Shown here: piece by piece, positions 7,644 to 10,790 of the stretch
How the letters are laid out: every line of letters starts with the position of its first letter
Position numbering within the stretch: position 1 is the first letter of the stretch
Source: an uncultured Lachnospiraceae bacterium
GTDB lineage: Bacteria; Bacillota; Clostridia; Lachnospirales; Lachnospiraceae
DNA: 10,790 bases
Assembly: GCA_900539175.1 (NCBI GenBank)
Contig: UQAW01000093.1
Coordinates: 1 to 10,790, forward strand
Direction of reading: 5' to 3'
Program-made: the position numbers and the translations under genes
Notes under the pieces: model-generated
Told to the model about the DNA's origin: nothing
Seen by the model: only the letters and a program-made list of their open reading frames with translations
The model's database searches: none

Positions 7644-8283
7644 ATTTTTTATCTTTCTTGACATTTACTTTATTTAAAACCATTCCCAAAATCGGACAGC
7701 CTGTCTTTTCCAATTGTGCTCTGACTTTGCCCACATCCTTATAACTGACCCCCCGCACTGCTGCTACCAAAACCGCTGCATCGCATTGTTTTGCAATAAT
7801 AGCCGCATCAATCACCCGGCCAAGGGGTGGGGAATCTATCATAACATAATCATAATTCGCCCTTGCAGTCTTTATTAAGGTTTGAAACTTTTCATTTCCC
7901 AACAACTCTGCCGGATTCGGCGGAAGCACTCCTGCAGTTATCATCTCTAATTCAGAACCAGAAACCTTATATATAACAGACAAAAGTTCTTTCTGCCCTG
8001 ACAAAAAATGAGACAGACCGTAAATCGGGGTTTCTGCCTTACAGCGACTGTTCAGAGAAGATTTACGCAGATCCCCATCCAGAAACAGCACTTTCTTTCC
8101 TTCCTTCGCCAAAAATGCTGCCAACGAAATCGAAACTGAACTTTTTCCTTCGCCTGCTGCCACGCTGGTAAATACCAGAACCCTTTTATCTGTCCCGAAA
8201 AATTCCATATTTCTTTGAAGGATTTTATATTCCTCATCTTTCTTATAGCTTCTTATCGGCTCATCTAAAAATATCTCCTGCAT
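7603..8283 (-). CDS. cpsD: CpsD-like bacterial tyrosine kinase (BY-kinase)
   Basis: Cytoplasmic protein-tyrosine autokinase of 226 residues that works with the Wzz/CpsC protein encoded just upstream to control chain length and export. The P-loop order is clear: Walker A SVAAGEGKSS (40-49, K47), Walker A' VLFLDGDLR (65-73), and Walker B YVMIDSPP (146-153). LPPNPAELL (120-128) is a typical conserved block between them, and an N-terminal DEEYKILQRN helix (16-25) resembles the oligomerisation segment. The C-terminal tail has only two tyrosines, Y214 and Y224, among many lysines, fewer than the clustered tyrosines of well-known CpsD proteins. The start is ATG with AAGG nine bases upstream, 21 bases after the upstream gene. 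The 3' end runs into the polymerase's possible N terminus, and an A8 run lies there. The symbol is given at family level. The kinase call is secure; autophosphorylation efficiency is not readable. Confidence 0.93.
   Translation of the reverse strand: MQEIFLDEPIRSYKKDEEYKILQRNMEFFGTDKRVLVFTSVAAGEGKSSVSISLAAFLAKEGKKVLFLDGDLRKSSLNSRCKAETPIYGLSHFLSGQKELLSVIYKVSGSELEMITAGVLPPNPAELLGNEKFQTLIKTARANYDYVMIDSPPLGRVIDAAIIAKQCDAAVLVAAVRGVSYKDVGKVRAQLEKTGCPILGMVLNKVNVKKDKKYGKIQKKLGKYRI
7624..7631 (-). other. A8 homopolymer in the kinase/polymerase overlap
   Basis: Eight A on the coding strand lie in the kinase codons for Q218-K219-K220. Losing one A would put the kinase in frame with the polymerase reading (codons for N-W-G-N), giving a kinase-polymerase fusion. 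Gaining one would end the kinase after I-G-E-I and remove Y224. Both outcomes are read directly from the frames. Whether slippage happens is unknown. Confidence 0.45.
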
Positions 8284-8304
8284 TCTGCCTTACCTTTCTC
8301 CACC

Positions 8305-9048
8305 TCATCTCCCCCTTTTCTTCCGGGAAAGTCTCTCTGAAGGTTTCAGATTTTTGGGGCGTTTCTCCATCGAGATCGATGCCAGCACACTCATACCCAG
8401 ATGCTGCTCCACATCCTTCGGGCTTTTTATGGAATCATCCATAAGATAACCCATCACAAGTACTGCAATCGCGCAAAAAAGACCTATCATTCCCCCATAT
8501 ATGGTATCTTTTTTTATAGCAGGAGCATTGGAAACGGATGGAGAACTGGCTTCTTCTACCGTAAAGACGGAATATCCTCCCATAACTTCCGGTGTTCGTA
8601 TCCCCACAGCTTCCCGAATGGCATCTGCAATTTTTTTCGCCAGCTCCGGTTCCTCATTTTGAACAATAATATTTAACATCCTGGTATTCGCAATTGTTTC
8701 AATAGACACATTGCTCCACAATTCCTGCGGGGACATATCCAGGTCTAAATCAATGATAACCTTCTGCAATACGGAACGACTTTTCATCAATTCCCTGTAA
8801 TCCGCTGCCAGTGAAGTACTTATTTTAAGATCATTCTGCGTCAATACAGGTCCCTTATCTCGTCCGGGCCATATATATATTTTAGTGACTGAGGTATACA
8901 TCGGAGTAACGAAAGCCTTGATTCCCCAGAATGTCAACATTGCTGTCAAAACGCCCACCATTAATATCAAATATAATTTCTGCCGCAATGCCTTAAAAAG
9001 TTCTGTCACGTCAATTACAATCTCTTCATTGTCAATTTCCTGGTTCAT
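8305..9048 (-). CDS. cpsC: Wzz/CpsC-type chain-length determinant (BY-kinase activator)
   Basis: Membrane protein of 247 residues in the Wzz family. It sets polysaccharide chain length and supplies the membrane-bound activator for the separate kinase encoded next. An acidic cytoplasmic N terminus with VIDVTELFKALRQK (11-24) leads into membrane helix one (about 25-46). An extracytoplasmic domain of about 135 residues follows, with the DYRELMKSRSVLQKVI helix (83-98) and TRMLNIIVQNEEPELAKKIADAI (122-144). The serine/proline stretch EEASSPSVSNAPA (165-177) precedes membrane helix two (about 183-203). A basic tail with SPKDVEQHLGMSVLASI (209-225) would contact the kinase. The split of activator and kinase into two genes is the Firmicute arrangement. 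The start is ATG at 9048; the in-frame codon six triplets upstream is a stop, which fixes it. The ribosome site is modest (GAG six bases upstream). The symbol is family-level. Confidence 0.93.
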   Translation of the reverse strand: MNQEIDNEEIVIDVTELFKALRQKLYLILMVGVLTAMLTFWGIKAFVTPMYTSVTKIYIWPGRDKGPVLTQNDLKISTSLAADYRELMKSRSVLQKVIIDLDLDMSPQELWSNVSIETIANTRMLNIIVQNEEPELAKKIADAIREAVGIRTPEVMGGYSVFTVEEASSPSVSNAPAIKKDTIYGGMIGLFCAIAVLVMGYLMDDSIKSPKDVEQHLGMSVLASISMEKRPKNLKPSERLSRKKRGR

Positions 9049-9063
9049 CCCTGTCTCATCTTT

Positions 9064-9138
9064 TCATAATGCTCCTGCACTATGAAAGAAATCCTCCTCG
9101 CTCTTTATCATGCAAATCCTTTTCTCGCATAACCTCAT
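9064..9138 (-). CDS. Possible small ORF, 24 residues, unknown
   Basis: The 118-base gap between the sugar transferase and the Wzz gene contains a 24-codon frame, MRLCEKRICMIKSEEDFFHSAGAL. It has a good ribosome site (GAGGAAGG, with GAGG five bases before the ATG) and ends fifteen bases before the Wzz start. I recognise no family, signal peptide or membrane segment. It carries two cysteines and a short acidic stretch. It could be a translated leader that keeps ribosomes close to the weakly initiated Wzz gene, or chance. The gap is long for this operon, which is otherwise tightly packed, so something may be selected there. Confidence 0.3.
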   Translation of the reverse strand: MRLCEKRICMIKSEEDFFHSAGAL

Positions 9139-9166
9139 GCCTTCCTCATTCGTAAGAATACAATGC

Positions 9167-9853
9167 TTATATTCCCTGCATATGACAAATTGCCTTTACA
9201 GTCATAATGATGATTTTCCAATCCACTATGTAACTTTGAGCTTTGATATAGTTCAGATCCAATTCCACCCAATCTTCAAAGCTTATCCTGTTTCTATGGG
9301 GCTGAACCTGCCAGTAACAGGTCAGGCCTGGTTTCACAGACAGACGTTGTTTTTGATACTCCGTATATTGTTCTACTTCCCTGGGAAGCGGCGGTCTGGG
9401 ACCCACAATTGACATTTCTCCCCTAAGAACATTGATCAATTGCGGCAGCTCATCCAGACTTGTTTTCCTTAGAAATTTTCCAACACGGGTAATACGCGGA
9501 TCATTTTCTATTTTAAAAGCAGGTCCTTCCATCTCGTTCTGGTCCAAAAGCCCGTCAAGTTTTTTTTCTGCGTCCACACACATACTCCGGAATTTATAAA
9601 AATGAAACATCCTGCCGTCTTTTCCGCATCGAATCTGCCTGAAAATAAAACCGCCTTTTGGATCGTCAATCATAATTGCTATTGCAATCACCAACATAAG
9701 AGGTGAGAGAACAACCAGCGCAAGTAACGAAAAGACAATATCCTGTGCTCTTTTCACTGCAATATACCGCCCATTATGGATTGCTACCTTTTCCCTCATC
9801 TGCTTCCTTTCAATCGATTGATTTAAGTGACACTCTATTATTTTTGATTCCAC
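9167..9853 (-). CDS. Undecaprenyl-phosphate sugar-1-phosphate transferase (monotopic PGT)
   Basis: Initiating enzyme of the pathway, 228 residues, a small monotopic phosphoglycosyl transferase (bacterial sugar transferase, PF02397). It puts the first sugar phosphate on undecaprenyl phosphate at the inner membrane face. After a polar N-terminal stretch comes one hydrophobic re-entrant helix (about 36-62) broken by S50-P51, as in PglC-type enzymes. FRQIRCGKDGRMFHFYKFRSM (71-91), DPRITRVGKFLRK (118-130), the catalytic SLDELPQ with D134-E135, GEMSIVGPRP (145-154) and VKPGLTCYWQV (173-183) follow. It lacks the extra four-helix N-terminal domain of WbaP-type proteins. The start is GTG at 9853, with GAGGTGA ending seven bases upstream, a near-perfect anti-16S match; ATG at 9799 with its own AAGGA is a weaker alternative. 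It is the first gene of the operon behind a promoter at 9915-9944. Sugar specificity is not determinable by eye. Confidence 0.95.
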   Translation of the reverse strand: MESKIIECHLNQSIERKQMREKVAIHNGRYIAVKRAQDIVFSLLALVVLSPLMLVIAIAIMIDDPKGGFIFRQIRCGKDGRMFHFYKFRSMCVDAEKKLDGLLDQNEMEGPAFKIENDPRITRVGKFLRKTSLDELPQLINVLRGEMSIVGPRPPLPREVEQYTEYQKQRLSVKPGLTCYWQVQPHRNRISFEDWVELDLNYIKAQSYIVDWKIIIMTVKAICHMQGI

Positions 9854-9914
9854 TTTTCTTCACCTCAAATGCAACAATCTCAAGTATCTTCGTTATATTT
9901 TGGCACTACTTAAA

Positions 9915-9944
9915 AATATAGCATGTGATTCCTGCCTTCGTCAA
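9915..9944 (-). promoter_or_regulatory. Predicted sigma-A promoter of the polysaccharide operon
   Basis: On the minus strand, TTGACG (9939-9944) and TATATT (9915-9920) are 18 bases apart, and TGC directly precedes the -10, an extended -10. Transcription would start near 9908 and leave a leader of about 54 bases before the GTG at 9853. It is the best promoter-like match in the 9854-10050 gap and precedes the initiating transferase, so it probably drives the whole cluster. This is a prediction by consensus only. Confidence 0.6.
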
Positions 9945-9955
9945 CTTGTTTATAC

Positions 9956-9967
9956 CTGTGTTCACAG
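9956..9967. promoter_or_regulatory. Inverted repeat, possible operator
   Basis: CTGTG and CACAG flank a two-base centre, forming a 12-base dyad whose edge lies eleven bases upstream of the -35 of the predicted operon promoter. The position suits an activator or repressor site, but the dyad is short and could be chance. No regulator gene is in the window. Confidence 0.25.
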
Positions 9968-10000
9968 TTTTATCGCACACTTCATACGCCTGAAACGGAC

Positions 10001-10020
10001 ATGTCTGCTATCGCAGACAT
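10001..10020. other. Perfect 8-bp hairpin in the 9854-10050 intergenic region
   Basis: ATGTCTGC and GCAGACAT pair perfectly around a four-base loop, 30 bases downstream of the phosphatidyltransferase stop. No T-run follows on the minus strand, so it is not a standard intrinsic terminator. It lies upstream of the predicted operon promoter, so it would be present only in transcripts reading on from the phosphatidyltransferase gene. It may protect that mRNA's 3' end or act as a binding dyad. The rest of the gap holds only the promoter and inverted repeat described separately. Confidence 0.5.
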
Positions 10021-10050
10021 CACCATGCAGGAAAGTTCCATAAAACGACT

Positions 10051-10608
10051 TCAGCTCTTTAATATCCGTAGATGAAACCTGACATAACATCCGAATACTA
10101 CAAGTAAAAGCACAATCAGCATAAAAATAAGGATATTTGCCCCTGCAGACGGCATCCCCGGAAATAAAAGTAAAAGGAATAATATTACATCCAATACGGC
10201 TGTCCCGACTTTCCCGTACCACGTTGCACCATTTACCTGATATCCTCTCCGAATCAGATACAAACCCATAACTCCCATGTAAACCTCCTTGCAGAAAAAC
10301 AGGAGGACTAACACTGCCATCAGACGATATCTCAGTATCAGTGCAGCGGCAATCGCTCCCTGCGTCAACTTGTCCGCAATGGGATCAAGCATCTTCCCCC
10401 AGTCTGTTACCATGTCAAAACGTCTTGCAATTTTTCCGTCAAAAAAATCAGTGAAATAAGAAACCGCCAGCACAGCCAAAGCTATCATATAGTCCCTACT
10501 TGTTTCTGCCCGAAAATATAAACATAAAAATACGGGCAGCAGCAGGATACGAAAATATCCCATCATATTTGGTATATTAAAATAGTCCTTCTTCTGCATA
10601 TCTCTCAC
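10051..10608 (-). CDS. CDP-alcohol phosphatidyltransferase (PgsA/cardiolipin-synthase-like)
   Basis: Integral membrane enzyme of 185 residues that swaps CMP of a CDP-diacylglycerol-type lipid for an alcohol. The signature D54-x2-D57-G-x2-A61-R62-x8-G71-x3-D75-x3-D79 is intact in DFFDGKIARRFDMVTDWGKMLDPIADK (54-80). Its aspartates bind the metals and catalyse transfer. NIPNMMGYFRILLLPVFL near the N terminus is the usual entry into helix one, and about five or six hydrophobic segments follow. The length matches PgsA-type phosphatidylglycerophosphate synthases; substrate choice among glycerol phosphate, phosphatidylglycerol and others is not certain. The start is GTG at 10608, with AAGGA six bases upstream; ATG at 10599 is the alternative. 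It has its own promoter and is separated by 197 bases from the sugar transferase, so I read it as a neighbouring phospholipid gene and not a pathway member, though read-through could link them. Confidence 0.9.
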   Translation of the reverse strand: MRDMQKKDYFNIPNMMGYFRILLLPVFLCLYFRAETSRDYMIALAVLAVSYFTDFFDGKIARRFDMVTDWGKMLDPIADKLTQGAIAAALILRYRLMAVLVLLFFCKEVYMGVMGLYLIRRGYQVNGATWYGKVGTAVLDVILFLLLLFPGMPSAGANILIFMLIVLLLVVFGCYVRFHLRILKS

Positions 10609-10670
10609 TTTCTTTCCTTTTTATCTGCCGCTGCATAATATCTTATTCCAACGTAACTCTTTCTCTGACA

Positions 10671-10699
10671 ATTTTATTCTTATGTCACTCTTCCGTCAA
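10671..10699 (-). promoter_or_regulatory. Predicted sigma-A promoter of the phosphatidyltransferase gene
   Basis: TTGACG (10694-10699) and TAAAAT (10671-10676) are separated by 17 bases on the minus strand. A perfect AT palindrome, ATAAAATTTTAT (10701-10712), lies just upstream of the -35 and could act as an UP-like element. Transcription would start near 10664, about 55 bases before the GTG at 10608. The -35 is identical to that of the operon promoter. Confidence 0.6.
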
Positions 10700-10734
10700 T
10701 ATAAAATTTTATCCAATATTCCTATAATATAATA

Positions 10735-10790
10735 CCAGGGTCAAAAGGTTATGCGTTTCATGCTTGCATGAAAAAGCATGACTTTGGGAC
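10735..10790. repeat. Long imperfect hairpin at the right window edge
   Basis: The arms pair from GTC (10740-10742) with GAC (10788-10790), through 10745-10754 with 10776-10785, to TTTCATG (10756-10762) with CATGAAA (10767-10773), around a CTTG loop. That is about twenty pairs with two small internal loops. Two positions (10747/10783 and 10750/10780) are G-T, which pair as G-U only in RNA made from the plus strand. The left arm continues as CCAGG (10735-10739), so the element probably extends past the window. It could be a dispersed palindromic repeat or a structured leader of a plus-strand gene to the right. Confidence 0.5.

Noticed and set aside
10001..10020. Hairpin as an intrinsic terminator of the phosphatidyltransferase gene
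   Set aside because: No T-run follows the stem on the minus strand, so the standard terminator pattern is not met.
9962..10222. Minus-strand open frame of 86 codons overlapping the phosphatidyltransferase
   Set aside because: Mostly out-of-frame reading of the 3' part of a well-supported gene; no family pattern and no good ribosome site seen.
1..10790. tRNA, rRNA, CRISPR arrays, insertion sequences or transposases
   Set aside because: No cloverleaf, regular spaced repeats, transposase motifs or terminal inverted repeats were seen by reading; the sequence is filled by the operon.

Overview
The window is one strand-coherent exopolysaccharide/capsule assembly locus. All supported genes lie on the minus strand and are transcribed from right to left. 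The proteins, the AT-leaning base composition, the strong AGGAGG-type ribosome binding sites, the separate chain-length protein and BY-kinase (CpsC/CpsD style), and the absence of any lipid A ligase context point to a Gram-positive Firmicute. The most likely group is the Clostridia, probably Lachnospiraceae; this is inferred from protein style, since there is no rRNA here.

Layout in transcription order. At the right edge (about 10735-10790) is a long imperfect hairpin that runs off the window. It is followed by a TTGACG-17-TAAAAT promoter (10671-10699) and a CDP-alcohol phosphatidyltransferase (10608-10051), a phospholipid-type enzyme that is probably a neighbour of the locus and not part of it. 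A 197-bp intergenic region holds a perfect small hairpin, a CTGTG/CACAG inverted repeat and a second TTGACG promoter with an extended -10. The polysaccharide operon then begins: the initiating sugar-phosphate transferase (9853-9167), a possible 24-codon small ORF (9138-9064), the Wzz/CpsC chain-length protein (9048-8305), the CpsD-like tyrosine kinase (8283-7603), a Wzy-type polymerase (about 7643-6447), a GT2 glycosyltransferase (6401-5619), two tandem paralogous WbsX/GH99-like proteins (5587-4511 and 4509-3379), a second multi-pass O-antigen ligase/polymerase-like protein (3389-2118), a GT4 glycosyltransferase (2116-1040) and a galactofuranosyltransferase/Gtf3-like enzyme (1043-30). The operon appears to continue past position 1.

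How the genes work together (inference from families): the monotopic transferase loads the first sugar-phosphate on undecaprenyl phosphate. The GT2, WbsX-like, GT4 and Galf/Gtf3-like proteins then extend the repeat unit at the inner membrane face. A flippase, which is not in this window, would export it, and a Wzy protein would polymerise it under control of the Wzz/BY-kinase pair. A Wzx flippase, the CpsB-type phosphatase and nucleotide-sugar genes such as glf or rml are all missing here and are expected outside the window.

Five starts differ from the longest open frame or are not ATG. Three genes start with GTG (10608, 9853, 2116), and the genes starting at 4509 and 1043 are shorter than their open frames. 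From 5587 leftward the genes are packed with overlaps of 4-11 bases or 1-base gaps, suggesting translational coupling. The points most worth following up are the divergent WbsX-like pair, the two polymerase/ligase-like proteins, the A8 tract in the kinase/polymerase overlap that could fuse the two frames, and the right-edge hairpin.
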